A stretch of 64,000 bases of DNA from Candidatus Leptovillus gracilis. Its GTDB lineage: Bacteria; Chloroflexota; Anaerolineae; Promineifilales; Promineifilaceae. The stretch covers positions 959,829-1,023,828 of the forward strand of contig JADJXA010000002.1 of NCBI GenBank assembly GCA_016716065.1. The letters run 5' to 3'. Positions 34,540 to 44,203 of this stretch are shown here, one piece after another. Under the pieces are notes generated by a model. That model did no database searches. It was not told the DNA's origin and was given only the letters and a program-made list of their open reading frames with translations. Position numbers and translations under genes: made by a program. How positions within the stretch are numbered: the stretch's first letter is position 1; every line of letters starts with the position of its first letter.

Positions 34540-34654
34540 CAGCCCATCGGAGAAGTCGAAATAGGATGCACATAAACGCTGAAAAACGCTGATTTTGGGG
34601 CAAGAAGCGACAAAAATCTGGGTGAATCTGCCAAATCTGCGTCCCAAAATTCTC

Positions 34655-34672
34655 TTTCCGACAGGCTGCTAG
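34655..34672. mobile_element. solo terminal repeat of the IS1182-type element
   Basis: TTTCCGACAGGCTGCTAG matches the complement of the left end of the IS at 23421 at 17 of 18 positions, including the bordering CTAG. No second end or transposase is seen nearby, so this is a scar or a very short derivative in the 139-bp gap. Confidence 0.6.
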
Positions 34673-34678
34673 AAATGG

Positions 34679-37075
34679 CTAACCCGCCACTCCCAACTTC
34701 GCGGCCAGAATCGTGTACTGCGCCCGTTCGTGTGGGGATATGTCCCGTTTCCCCGTCTGGCGCAGCGCCCGTGCCCGCGTAAATGAAGCCGTCGCTTCTT
34801 CAGCCTCGCCTATTTCCCATGCTAACTCCGCCTGTACCAACAGGGCGGCGGCCATCAAGATGGCATCATCCCGCGCCGCATATTGCGCATATGCCAGCGC
34901 TGCCAGAGAAACGGCCGTGTCATACGTCCCCCGATTCATGGCAATTTGCGCCAGCGTCAGATGCGCGTCGGGCTGGAAATGGCTGTCTTCCAACTCGCTG
35001 AAAATGCGCAAACTTTCCTGCGCTAACTGCTCTGCGGCCTCTAGATCCCCCAATTCGCGCAGCACATCGGCCAGATAATTGCTGACAAAGGCGTGCAGCC
35101 AGCTATCGCCTGTTTCTCGCACCGCGTCGTAAGCGCGCTGCAAATAATCACGCGCCCCGGCCAAATCCAGCGTTTCCTGGGCAATCAGCCCCAAGTGAGC
35201 CAATTCGGAGGCGTGATCGCCTTCCGGGTAAACGGCCATGCTTTCTGTCAGCCGCTCGGCCGCCAGGACATAATCACCCATGCTGTAGGCCCTGAGGCCC
35301 AGGTTATGCAGCGCCGTGGCAATGCCCAGGCGGTCACCAAGCTGGCGGCGCAAGGCCAACCCTTCCTCGTGGTAGGCCAGGTTGGCGGCGTAATCGCCCA
35401 GCTCCATGCAAAAGGAGGCCAGGCCATTGAGGGCGCGGGCGCGCTGCGACAGGTCGGTGGAAGGAAGCTGCAAAGCGGCTGTGAGCAGTTCCCGCCCCAG
35501 AGCAAACAGGCTGCGCCGATACCAGAACCACCACAGATTTCCGGCAATGGCAACGGCCGTTTCTCCATCCCCCACCGCCACCGCCCACCGCAGCGCCGCC
35601 AAAAAGTTATCCTGTTCGGCCAGCGCCCGTGCCATCCAGACCCCTTGCTCATCGCCCAACAGCCCGGCAAACACCTCCTGGGTGAATTGGGCGAAGTAAT
35701 GGGCGTGCGCCTGCTGGCAGTCCGGCAATTGGCCGGCGGCGGCGAGTTGTTCCAGGGCGAAGGCGCGCAGGGTTTCTAGCAGGTGGAAACGGCCGTTACT
35801 CACCCACACCAGATTCGCCCGCGCCAACTGCGCCAGCAAAGCGGCGTCCGCCTGGGCAATGGCTTCGGCGGCCGCGGCCACACCCCCGCCCACAAAAACG
35901 CCCAGGCGATAAAAAGCGTTTTGGGCGACGGCCGGCAGCAGGTGGGCGCTCCAGGCGATGGCCGCGTGCAGCGTGCGATGCCGTTCGGCCACGTTGCGCC
36001 GCGTCTGCTGCAACCAGGTAGAGGCGAGTTGATTGTTGCCGCGCAGCATGAGAAGCTGCTGCACCAGATTGGCGGGATCATGATCGCGCAGGCGGGCGGC
36101 GGCCAATTCCACCGCCAGCGGCAGCCCATCCAGCGCGGCGCACAACGTTGCCAGGGGTAGCAAATTATCGTCGCTCAGGACGAAGGCGGGGTCTATGGCC
36201 TGCGCCCGCGCCAGCAAAAGCTGCATCGCCGCCGTGTCTGCCCAGGCGGGCGACGGCCGTTGCGCCAGATCGGGCACAGGCAGCGGGGCCAGCGGCCACT
36301 CCTGTTCGCCGTACAAATCCAGGGGCGTGCGGCTGGTGCAAAGCAGCTTCAGGCGCGGCGCTTGCGCCAGCCAATCGGTGAAGAGGGTGGCGCTTTCCAG
36401 CAGATGTTCACAGTTGTCCAGCACCAGCAGCAGGCTGCGGGGGGCAAGGTAGGCAAGTAGGGCGGCGACGGCCGTTTGCTGCGGCGCAGGGGCGATGTCC
36501 AATTGGCGTAACACGGCGTAGGGAATGTCGGCCGGCGTTTGCGCCTCCGCCAACGACACAAAGACCACCCCATCGGCAAACTGCCCCAGAGTGGCGTGGG
36601 CCACCTCCAGCGCCAGGCGCGTCTTGCCAATGCCCGGCGCGCCCACCAGAGTGATGAGCCGGGCCGTCTGCAAGCGAAGGGCTAAATCGTTTACCTCTGT
36701 CTGCCGACCGAGCAGCGGCAGCAGCGGCGCGGGCGGCGTGTGGCCGGGCGCGGAAGTGGTGATCGTTTCCTGCACCAGTTGGACGCGCGTCTCTTTGGTG
36801 TGGGTGATGGTGATCTGCCGGTCGCGCCGGGTTTGCCCGGCCAGCGCCAGGAACTGCTCCACCAGGGCGCGTTCCCGTTCCAGCAGCAGCGCGGGCACAA
36901 ACAGCGCCGCGATGAGGGTCAGGTCGGGCAGGCGGGAGCCGTTTTCCAGGCGGGCGATTTGCTCGCGGCTGTAGCCAACGGCGCGCCCCAGTTCATCTTG
37001 GGTCAGGCGGGCGCGTTTGCGCAAAAAGCGCAGCGCCGCGCCAAACGTGTCAGGCAAGTTAGCGGCTGGTTGCAT
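34679..37075 (-). CDS. XRE-HTH regulator with NB-ARC-type ATPase and TPR repeats
   Basis: The 798-aa protein starts with an XRE helix-turn-helix (FGAALRFLRKRARLTQDELGRAVGYSREQIARLENGSRLP, residues about 10-50). The STAND ATPase follows, with Walker A GAPGIGKTRLA near 152 and Walker B LLLVLDNCEHLL near 220, preceded by LPLLGRQTEVNDL. Residues about 330-470 are winged-helix/linker, and the rest is TPR helices (ALNGLASFCMELGDYAANLAYHEEGLALRRQLG). Such architecture is a ligand-gated transcription factor; ligand and targets are not visible. The upstream phosphotransferase gene ends 11 bp before its start, so they are cotranscribed. Confidence 0.88.
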   Translation of the reverse strand: MQPAANLPDTFGAALRFLRKRARLTQDELGRAVGYSREQIARLENGSRLPDLTLIAALFVPALLLERERALVEQFLALAGQTRRDRQITITHTKETRVQLVQETITTSAPGHTPPAPLLPLLGRQTEVNDLALRLQTARLITLVGAPGIGKTRLALEVAHATLGQFADGVVFVSLAEAQTPADIPYAVLRQLDIAPAPQQTAVAALLAYLAPRSLLLVLDNCEHLLESATLFTDWLAQAPRLKLLCTSRTPLDLYGEQEWPLAPLPVPDLAQRPSPAWADTAAMQLLLARAQAIDPAFVLSDDNLLPLATLCAALDGLPLAVELAAARLRDHDPANLVQQLLMLRGNNQLASTWLQQTRRNVAERHRTLHAAIAWSAHLLPAVAQNAFYRLGVFVGGGVAAAAEAIAQADAALLAQLARANLVWVSNGRFHLLETLRAFALEQLAAAGQLPDCQQAHAHYFAQFTQEVFAGLLGDEQGVWMARALAEQDNFLAALRWAVAVGDGETAVAIAGNLWWFWYRRSLFALGRELLTAALQLPSTDLSQRARALNGLASFCMELGDYAANLAYHEEGLALRRQLGDRLGIATALHNLGLRAYSMGDYVLAAERLTESMAVYPEGDHASELAHLGLIAQETLDLAGARDYLQRAYDAVRETGDSWLHAFVSNYLADVLRELGDLEAAEQLAQESLRIFSELEDSHFQPDAHLTLAQIAMNRGTYDTAVSLAALAYAQYAARDDAILMAAALLVQAELAWEIGEAEEATASFTRARALRQTGKRDISPHERAQYTILAAKLGVAG

Positions 37076-37086
37076 AGATTTCGGAT

Positions 37087-38196
37087 TTACAGCAGGTTAT
37101 AAGCCTCACGGGCCATGAGCAGTTCAAAGCAGTCAGGAGGCAGCGTGACCGGCGTTTCTTCAGGCGCATCGTGGAGCGTCTGGCTGAGCAAATAAACCTG
37201 GAACAGGCCAATACGGAAGGCGGCTGAAGCGGTAAAACCCAGGCGCACCTGCTGCGGATCAATGGTGCAGACCGCATCGCGCAAGCCATCCAGGTAGTGG
37301 GCAAACAGGGTTTCGGTGATGTCTCCTGGCGGCACGGCCGTTAAATTCAGATGCGCCCCAAAAACAAGCTGGCCCAGGTCGTAACCCACCGGTTCAATGC
37401 CCATCAGCGCCCAATCCAGCCCCACTGTTTGCTCCTGACCATCCGGCAGACGGCGCGACATAAAGTTGGTGGGATAGGTGTCGCCGTGGCAAAGGGTGTG
37501 GGGCAGTTGGTCCAGCGCCGCCAGAAAGCGTTTGTTTTCCAGCAGCAGGCGGCGGAATGAGTTGGTATCGGGCGGGGGATAACGCCGCAAGACGACTGGA
37601 TGCTGCCAGGGAATCGTCTGCCATTGGGAGAGCATCGTCACCCATTGGCGGGTGATTTGGCGGCCGAACCAGGGGTAAGACGGCCGTTCTGCCACGTATT
37701 GCCCATTCAACCGCCCCAGGTGACGCGCCGCCAGTCCATAGCGCGCCAGCGGCCATTCACCGGCATAAGCGTCTTGAATGTCTTCCAGCCAGAGCAGGGC
37801 GATGTGACCGGGCAGTTCGGCCGTGCCGTAGCAGCGCGGCGCGGCCAGGCCGTCTGGCAGGCTCTGCAAAAGGTCGGACTGGTAGATGAGCAGTTCGCGC
37901 CGCCAATAATTCCAGTGGCTCTGGTCGGTTCCTTCGCCCATGTTTTCCCAGCCCACATTGGCCGGTGACTGCACGATTTTGAGCACAACCGACCAGTCTA
38001 CCGGCTCGTCGCCATCCTGACCCACACCGACAAAGCGATAAAGTCCCACGCTGACCGGGTTGCCCAAACCCCCGCCAAGCTGGCGCACTTTCCAATCCTG
38101 GACGTGTAGGCTGGGACGTTGGGTGGCCTGGCGGGCAACGGCCGTTATTTGCCCCCGTTCAATAGACTGAATGATAGAAGAAACATCTTGCGTCAT
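37087..38196 (-). CDS. aminoglycoside-phosphotransferase-fold kinase
   Basis: The 369-aa protein has the APH/choline-kinase catalytic motifs: Brenner-type TLCHGDTYPTNFM (HGD...N) and VGLDWALMGIEPVGYDLGQL, in which the metal-binding Asp is in LDWA. The N-terminal lobe contains VDWSVVLKIV with the ATP-binding Lys. Targets of this family range from antibiotics to choline, sugars and proteins; no substrate is assigned. The ATG at 38196 is used; a GTG at 38226 is possible. It precedes the STAND regulator gene by 11 bp, so the two may act together. Confidence 0.82.
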   Translation of the reverse strand: MTQDVSSIIQSIERGQITAVARQATQRPSLHVQDWKVRQLGGGLGNPVSVGLYRFVGVGQDGDEPVDWSVVLKIVQSPANVGWENMGEGTDQSHWNYWRRELLIYQSDLLQSLPDGLAAPRCYGTAELPGHIALLWLEDIQDAYAGEWPLARYGLAARHLGRLNGQYVAERPSYPWFGRQITRQWVTMLSQWQTIPWQHPVVLRRYPPPDTNSFRRLLLENKRFLAALDQLPHTLCHGDTYPTNFMSRRLPDGQEQTVGLDWALMGIEPVGYDLGQLVFGAHLNLTAVPPGDITETLFAHYLDGLRDAVCTIDPQQVRLGFTASAAFRIGLFQVYLLSQTLHDAPEETPVTLPPDCFELLMAREAYNLL

Positions 38197-38426
38197 ATTC
38201 TTGTGTACCTGCTGGATGAGATGCACTGCCTGAAAGACGGCCGTTTACCGGTTGGTCGTGTCATTGGGCGCGTATTCTATCTTTTCTCTGCCAGTTGTCA
38301 CAAAATGTCACCTTTGTCACGCAAGGAGCAGTTATTTTAACGCGATGGAAATGAAACGGGTGATTTTGACGATTGAAACAATCGAAACGACCACGATCAC
38401 CATTAACCAACAAGGAGTGACGCCTG

Positions 38427-39110
38427 ATGAAAAAAGTTCTCGTTTTGTGTTTGTTGCTGTGCAGCATGATCGCTGGCGTGGCGTGTGGTGGCTCGGAAGC
38501 CATGGGCGGTCAGGAGGCCAGTGGCGACCAGGAGGCCATGGGCGGCCAGGAGGCTGTGGGCGGTCAGGAGGCCAGCAGCCAGACGGCCGTTAACCCACCA
38601 ACGGCCGTTCCCACCACCCAACCCGCCGCCCCTGAACCGGTCGCCGACGCCGGCTGCGAAGAGTACTTCCCCTTTTGCACCCATGTCCAGATCAGCGGCA
38701 GCATCACGGCCGATTTTACCAGCGGCATCGGCGGCAATATTCCCAGCTGCGCCGAATGGGCCGCCGGGGGCGCGTCGCGCCACCTGGATTTGCCGATGGT
38801 GCAGGCGTTTGAGCAGACGCCGGTGGTCATCGTGGCGTTAACGGCGCTGGGCGAATACACCGGGCCGGGTCAGTATGCGATGCAGCACACCAAAACAGGC
38901 GCTTTGCCGGATATGTTCCCGGTGCTGTCAATTGGCGACCGGACGTTTGAGCGCGGGGAGGGGGCAACGGCCGTTGCCCAAGTCGCCGCCGATGGCTCCG
39001 GCGCATTCACCGCTACCGGCCTGGTGGAAGTGGCCTCTATGCAAAACAGCAGCCCCGACCCGGACGCGCAGGTGGATTTGACAGTAACCTGGACGTGCCA
39101 GGAACCCTAA
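38427..39110 (+). CDS. exported lipoprotein with GGQEA repeats
   Basis: A strong RBS (AAGGAG) precedes the ATG. The signal peptide MKKVLVLCLLLCSMIAG ends at lipobox GVAC near residue 20. The mature protein opens with a Gly/Gln/Glu/Ala repeat (MGGQEAS, GDQEA, MGGQEA, VGGQEAS) and a Thr/Pro stretch. A globular domain of about 150 residues follows, starting AGCEEYFPFCTHVQISGSITADF and containing four Cys. I do not recognise the domain; Cys spacing suggests disulphide bonds outside the cell. It stands alone upstream of the beta-helix genes. Confidence 0.75.
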   Translation: MKKVLVLCLLLCSMIAGVACGGSEAMGGQEASGDQEAMGGQEAVGGQEASSQTAVNPPTAVPTTQPAAPEPVADAGCEEYFPFCTHVQISGSITADFTSGIGGNIPSCAEWAAGGASRHLDLPMVQAFEQTPVVIVALTALGEYTGPGQYAMQHTKTGALPDMFPVLSIGDRTFERGEGATAVAQVAADGSGAFTATGLVEVASMQNSSPDPDAQVDLTVTWTCQEP

Positions 39111-39198
39111 ACAGTCAATTGCCAATGGCTAATTGGCAATTGGCAATTGTCAATTTTCAACCGGCGGCTCTTAATTTCATGCAACAAAGGAATAATTT

Positions 39199-40853
39199 AT
39201 GAAAAAGCACCTCTTTTGGTTTGTTGTCGGATTCTGTCTGTTGGCGCTGGCGTGGGGGGCGGGGCAGACTCGCGCCGCGGACGCAGTGGTGGGCGATGGC
39301 TCCCCGGCAAGTTGCACGGAGGCGGCCTTTGATGCGGCGTTGGCAGCGGCCGTTTCCGGTGGCGGAACCATCACCTTCAATTGTGGCGCGGCCGAGACAA
39401 CCATCCCCTTTAGCCTGAGCAAAATTGTGAACCTGGGCAACGTGACGATAGACGGCGCGAACCGCATCATCCTCAGCGGCAGCAACAACGACCGTCACTT
39501 TTTTGTCGGCAGCGGCGTCACCTTCCGCCTGCAAAATATCACCCTGCGCGATGGCAATTCGCTGGTTAGCGGCGGGGCCATTGAAGCCTCTGGGGCGCAG
39601 GTGATTTTACAAAACGTCCGCTTACTCAACAATTACAGTTCCGTCGCCGGCGGCGCCATCTACTGCTACGACGGCACGCTGACAATGACCAACAGCCTGC
39701 TGGAACACAACGCCTCGGACACGGCCGGGGCCATTTTTAACGATGGCTGCGCCATGACGATCAGCGGCTCCACCTTGCGGGGCAACCAGGCGCTGGGCGC
39801 TTTCGGCCGGGGCGGGGCGATTGAGAATCGCCCACTGGGGGATTTGACGCTGACCAATACACGCCTGGAGACCAACGCGGCCCTCGATGGCGGCGGCCTG
39901 TATAACGACAGCGGCGCAACTGCCCGGTTAACGGCCGTCATCTTTACCGAAAATACGGCCGGTTATGGCGGCGGTGTGGAAAACAGCGGCGCATTAACTG
40001 TGACGCACAGCCTGTTTGACGGCAACAATACATCGGGCAGCGGCGGCGGGCTGTGGAATATGGGGGGACGGCCGTTATCGAAACAAGTACCTTCTCCAAT
40101 AACTTCGCCTACGAAGGGGGCGGCGTCAACAGCTATGGCGCGACGCTGGAAATGCGTGACGTCAACCTGGTGAACAATTATGCCAACGGCCTCAGCGGCA
40201 CGCCGCACGGCGGCGGCCTGTACCATGCCGGTGGCACAGCATTTATCACCAACGCCACCATCCAGGGCAACTATGCGACCAGCAACGGCGGCGGCATCTA
40301 CCAGGCGTCCGACGACAACCTGGTGTTGACCAATGTCACCATCGTCGGGAATGTGGCGGCGGGGCTGGGAGGTGGGTTGTATCATTACGGCCGTTATGCC
40401 GTGCTGACCAATGCCACGTTGGCCAATAACCAGGCGGGCATCGCCGGCCACGCCATTTATGAAGATTCGCCGCAGACTCCGGCCGAACCCGGCGTGGTGC
40501 AGCTTGTCAACAGCGTCATCTTCGGGCAGGCGGTCAATTGTGATGGCGGTTTGTTCCAATCGCTGGGGCATAATCTCAGCCAGGGCAGCTGCGCTTCGCT
40601 CAGCCATCCCACCGACCAGGATGCCTACTCCGGCGATCTGCTGCTCGGCTCGCTGGCTTTTAACGGCGGCGATTTTGCCATGCAAACCCTATTGCCTCAA
40701 GCTGGCAGCCCGCTGATTGACGCCGGCGACCCCACTGCCTGCTGGGCTACCGATCAGCGCGGCGGCGGCCGGGTGGGGGTGTGCGACCTGGGCGCGGTGG
40801 AGTATGGGGCGGATGTGATGCGGGTGTATTTGCCGATGGCGGTACGGCCGTGA
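39199..40853 (+). pseudogene. exported right-handed beta-helix repeat protein, frameshifted
   Basis: The first part (39199-40067) has signal peptide MKKHLFWFVVGFCLLALAWGAG and beta-helix repeats such as GGAIEASGAQVILQNVRLLNN. At the G6 run 40062-40067 the frame breaks. One added G would give LWNMGGTAVIETSTFSNN and restore a single frame to 40853. The remainder continues as GGGIYQASDDNLVLTNVTIVGN repeats. The end is a conserved tail MRVYLPMAVRP, resembling a tail I recall from exported Chloroflexi proteins. The break is either a true frameshift, slippage-based phase variation, or sequencing error in a homopolymer. Total length would be about 550 residues. Confidence 0.8.
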
Positions 40854-40915
40854 ACCGATTACGGATTACGGAATACGGAATACGGAACACCGATTACGAA
40901 AACATCTGGAGACAC

Positions 40916-41475
40916 ATGAAACACAATCAACTTTTAGTCATGACACTCATTTTCTTACTCATGCTGGCCTGGGCCGCAGGGCACGGCGGACGCGGTGGTG
41001 GGGGATGGCTCGCCGGCAAGCTGTACGGAAGCGGTGTTTGATAGTGCGCTGGCAGCGGCTGGGGGAGGGGCGGCGCGATTACGTTTAGCTGCGGCGCAAA
41101 TCCCCATGCCATCCAGTTCACCAGCACCAAATCGCTGACCGATGACATTATCATAGATGGCGGCGATCTGATTACTCTGTCTGGCGGCGGCGCGGTACGG
41201 CCGTTTCTGGTAGCGGGCAATCCGGTGGAAATCCGCCATCTCACCCTGACACAAGGTCAGGCGGACTTGGGTGGGGTGATTCAGGTGTCTGCCAGCGGCT
41301 GTCTGACCCTGACAGACAGCCATCTCACGGCAAATACAGCCATCAATGTTGGCGGCGGGCTGCGCATTGATGGGGGAACGGCCGTTCTCAGCCGTGTTAC
41401 CCTGGATAACAATAACGCCAGCTACGGCGGCGGCATCTACAACAATGGCGCCCTCACCCTGACCGATGCGACTGT
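40916..41475 (+). pseudogene. degraded second copy of the beta-helix gene
   Basis: A start MKHNQLLVMTLIFLLMLAWAAG resembles the preceding signal peptide. After the frame is lost near 40978, the words ADAVVGDGSPASCTEAVFDSALAAA appear in another frame. A further shift near 41070 leads to GAITFSCGANPHAIQFTSTKSL and IRHLTLTQGQADLGG. The homology stops abruptly after GALTLTDAT near 41470. It is a tandem duplicate with at least two frameshifts and a missing C-terminus; the next gene follows directly. Confidence 0.8.
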
Positions 41476-41570
41476 CCCTCTAGCCGAAATAAAACACATC
41501 CTTTACCAAATCACGCTATACTGGTGGCAGACAAAAAACTATCTTCGCGGTTTTAGAAGGAGCGTGAACC

Positions 41571-42614
41571 ATGGGCTACCAACGGCCGTCCCTGGACGAT
41601 GAATGGCAAGGATTAGAACCGGAGCAACCCAAACAGCGGTCTGGGCTGGTATGGGCGGGGATCATCGGCGGGGTGATTTTGCTTTTTGTTTGCCTGGCGA
41701 GCCTCTTTGTTTTGCTGCGGCAGTTTAACCAGCGCACGTCTACACCTTTGCCGCCGCCCGGCATGGCTACGTCTGTTGTGGGCGCACCTGGCCTAGGCAC
41801 ACCAAGTGTGCCTACGCCATTGATTGTGTTGACGAATACGGCCGTTCCCGCCTCATCCACCAACCTGCCCGCCGCCACCGTCACCTTGCCTATTCTGGCT
41901 ACGGCCACGCTGCCGCTGGCCGCCACCGTTACGGTGGCGACCGTTACGGTCGCCACCATCCCACCGCCTACCGGCAGCGTCCAGGCCGCCCCGCTTTCCT
42001 CCCCACCAACCATTAACGGCGACCTGAGCGAATGGGCGGGGATCGGCGCGTATGAGTCCACCTACCGGGTATTCAGCGCCCCTGGCTGGAATGGCACGGA
42101 TGACTTAACGGCCGTCTGGCGGTTGGGTTGGGACGCGGCCAATCTCTACATCGCCGTCGCCGTCAGCGATGACGTACACGTGCAGACCCAGACGGGTAAC
42201 CAAATTTTCCGCGGCGACAGCGTGGACATGCAGTTTGAAACCAATCTGGCGCGGGCTAGCAGCCAGTTGGGGCCATCCAATTTTCAGATTACCTTTTCGC
42301 CAGGCGATTTTGTCGGGTTAGCCCCATCGGCCTTTCGTTTTCAGGGGACCAGCCAGGGGCAAATTTTAGACGCGCCCGGCGGCCATCGCATCACGCTGGC
42401 GGCGCAGAAGACGGCCGTTGGCTACAACCTGGAGGCCGCCATCCCCTGGGCCGATTTGAGCATTACCCCATTTAGCGGCCTGGTGCTGGGTGTGTCGCTG
42501 AACGCCAACGACAACGACACGCCGGGAACGGCCGTGCAAGAAGTGATGAAGTCTCACGTCTCCACCCGCACCTTCACCAATCCCACCACCTGGGGTACGC
42601 TGACCCTGCGCTAA
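41571..42614 (+). CDS. membrane-anchored protein with CBM9-like domain
   Basis: AAGGAG lies 8 bases before the ATG at 41571. A short cytoplasmic part leads to one membrane segment ([19 protein letters not shown]), then a Thr/Val/Pro linker with [13 protein letters not shown]. The C-terminal half is a carbohydrate-binding-module-9/DOMON-like beta-sandwich: [38 protein letters not shown] and [13 protein letters not shown]. This family binds reducing ends of sugars or serves as a haem/sugar-binding adaptor. It probably displays the domain outside the membrane. The 3' end overlaps the convergent MoaD-like gene by 4 bp. Confidence 0.78.
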   Translation: MGYQRPSLDDEWQGLEPEQPKQRSGLVWAGIIGGVILLFVCLASLFVLLRQFNQRTSTPLPPPGMATSVVGAPGLGTPSVPTPLIVLTNTAVPASSTNLPAATVTLPILATATLPLAATVTVATVTVATIPPPTGSVQAAPLSSPPTINGDLSEWAGIGAYESTYRVFSAPGWNGTDDLTAVWRLGWDAANLYIAVAVSDDVHVQTQTGNQIFRGDSVDMQFETNLARASSQLGPSNFQITFSPGDFVGLAPSAFRFQGTSQGQILDAPGGHRITLAAQKTAVGYNLEAAIPWADLSITPFSGLVLGVSLNANDNDTPGTAVQEVMKSHVSTRTFTNPTTWGTLTLR

Positions 42615-42906
42615 CCACCGGCCATCGCCCCGACAATGCGGAACGGCTCTGCCCCGGCGGCCACCTCGTCGGGCAGCCGGGCATCCGGCGGCTGGTGCGA
42701 CCAATCCTGCCCACAGGTGAAGAAGCGGATAAACGGCCGTCGCTGCTGCGTCACATGGTCACGGATGGTCCCGCGCAGCACCGGGTACGTCGCTTCCAAT
42801 GCATCCAAAATTGCCCGCGGCGTTACTACCTCCTCAACCTGAAGTTCCACCTCGCGTCCAACGCCCGCCAGCGTCCGTAAATGTGTGGCAGCACAACCCG
42901 GATCAT
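42611..42906 (-). pseudogene. MoaD/ThiS-family sulfur-carrier gene, frameshifted
   Basis: Reading from the ATG at 42906 gives MIRVVLPH, then the frame breaks near 42883. From there the adjoining frame yields [24 protein letters not shown] and ends in the thiocarboxylate-type Gly-Gly (GAMAGG). A missing C would join them as LPHHLRTLAG, so a single-base deletion is the likely cause. The start overlaps the BNR gene's stop as ATGA, implying translational coupling. The role is as a sulfur carrier or ubiquitin-like protein of unknown target. Confidence 0.75.
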
Positions 42907-44018
42907 GGCGTTGTCAATACCTCCACCGATAGCACGGCCGGTAAATCACGCACAATCGGCGTCCAACTATCGCCGGAATCGGCCGAGGCGTACACCTGAC
43001 CGCCGGTGGTACCAAAATAGATGCCGCAAGAATCCAACGAATCCACCGCCAGAGCATCGCGCAGCACATTGACATAACAATCTTTTTGTGGCAAGCCGTT
43101 CGTCAGCGCCTCCCAATCGTTGCCCCCGGAGCGGCTGCGATACACACGCAGCTTCCCTTCCGGCGGATAATGCTCGGAATCGCTCTTGATGGGAACCACG
43201 TAAATGGTATCCGGCTCATGGGCGTGAACGGCAATGGGGAAGCCAAAATCGCTGGGCAAATTGCCGCTGACCTCATGCCACATTGCCCCGGCGTCGTCGC
43301 TGCGCATCACGTCCCAATGCTTTTGCATAAACAAAACGTTCGGGCGCGACGGGTGCATGGCGATGTTATGGACACAATGCCCGACCTCGGCATGGGCATC
43401 GGGCAGTTCATAGTCAGACTTTAAGCCCTGGTTGATCGGCCGCCAGGTCTGGCCGCCATCGTCACTGCGGAATGCGCCGGCGGCCGAAATTGCCACCACG
43501 ATCCGCTGCGGATTGGCGGGGTCCAAAATGATGGTGTGCAGGCACATGCCCCCGGCCCCCGGCTGCCACAGATGCCCTTTGGCCGCGCGCAGTCCGGGAA
43601 GCTCTTGCCATGTTAATCCACCATCCTGCGAACGGAACAGAGCGGCGTCTTCTACTCCGGCGTACACCACGTCCGGTTCGCTGGGTGATGGTTCCAGATG
43701 CCAGACGCGCTGAAACTCCCAGGGGTGTTGGGAGCCGTCGTACCATTGGTGTGTGCCGGGGACGCCGTCGTAGACAAATTCGTTGCCCACCGGCTGCCAC
43801 GTCTGGCCGCCATCGTCGGAGCGTTGAATCAACTGCCCGAACCAGCCGGTGGATTGCGCCGCATACAACCGGTTGGGATTCACCGGCGAGCCTTTGAGAT
43901 GGTAGATTTCCCAGCCGGCAAAATGGGGACCGCTAACCGCCCAATGCTGCCGTCGTTCGTCCGACGAAAGGATGAATGCGCCTTTGCGCGTGCCTACCAA
44001 CACCTTTACCTGACTCAT
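42903..44018 (-). CDS. BNR/Asp-box repeat protein (sialidase-like propeller)
   Basis: The 371-aa protein holds six Asp-box-like motifs of the SxDxGxTW type: [60 protein letters not shown] and [11 protein letters not shown]. These define a beta-propeller seen in sialidases, VPS10-like and photosynthesis assembly proteins. Sialidase catalytic Arg triad residues are not apparent, so I call only the fold. No signal peptide is present. Translation of the downstream MoaD-like gene is coupled by ATGA. Confidence 0.82.
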   Translation of the reverse strand: MSQVKVLVGTRKGAFILSSDERRQHWAVSGPHFAGWEIYHLKGSPVNPNRLYAAQSTGWFGQLIQRSDDGGQTWQPVGNEFVYDGVPGTHQWYDGSQHPWEFQRVWHLEPSPSEPDVVYAGVEDAALFRSQDGGLTWQELPGLRAAKGHLWQPGAGGMCLHTIILDPANPQRIVVAISAAGAFRSDDGGQTWRPINQGLKSDYELPDAHAEVGHCVHNIAMHPSRPNVLFMQKHWDVMRSDDAGAMWHEVSGNLPSDFGFPIAVHAHEPDTIYVVPIKSDSEHYPPEGKLRVYRSRSGGNDWEALTNGLPQKDCYVNVLRDALAVDSLDSCGIYFGTTGGQVYASADSGDSWTPIVRDLPAVLSVEVLTTP

Positions 44019-44203
44019 GTTAGCCTCCTATCTTGACCTGTCTATTTGAATTCGCGTGGCTGTGGTTGATGCTTTATCACGCATCATCACCCATTTTATT
44101 GGCAAACCCCAGGCATTAATATTAGAACAGGCGTTCTTGTTTGTCAACTTTCCTATTAGCCAATACGATTAGTGGCTAAATTTGGTATGAAGGAGAGCGT
44201 TTT

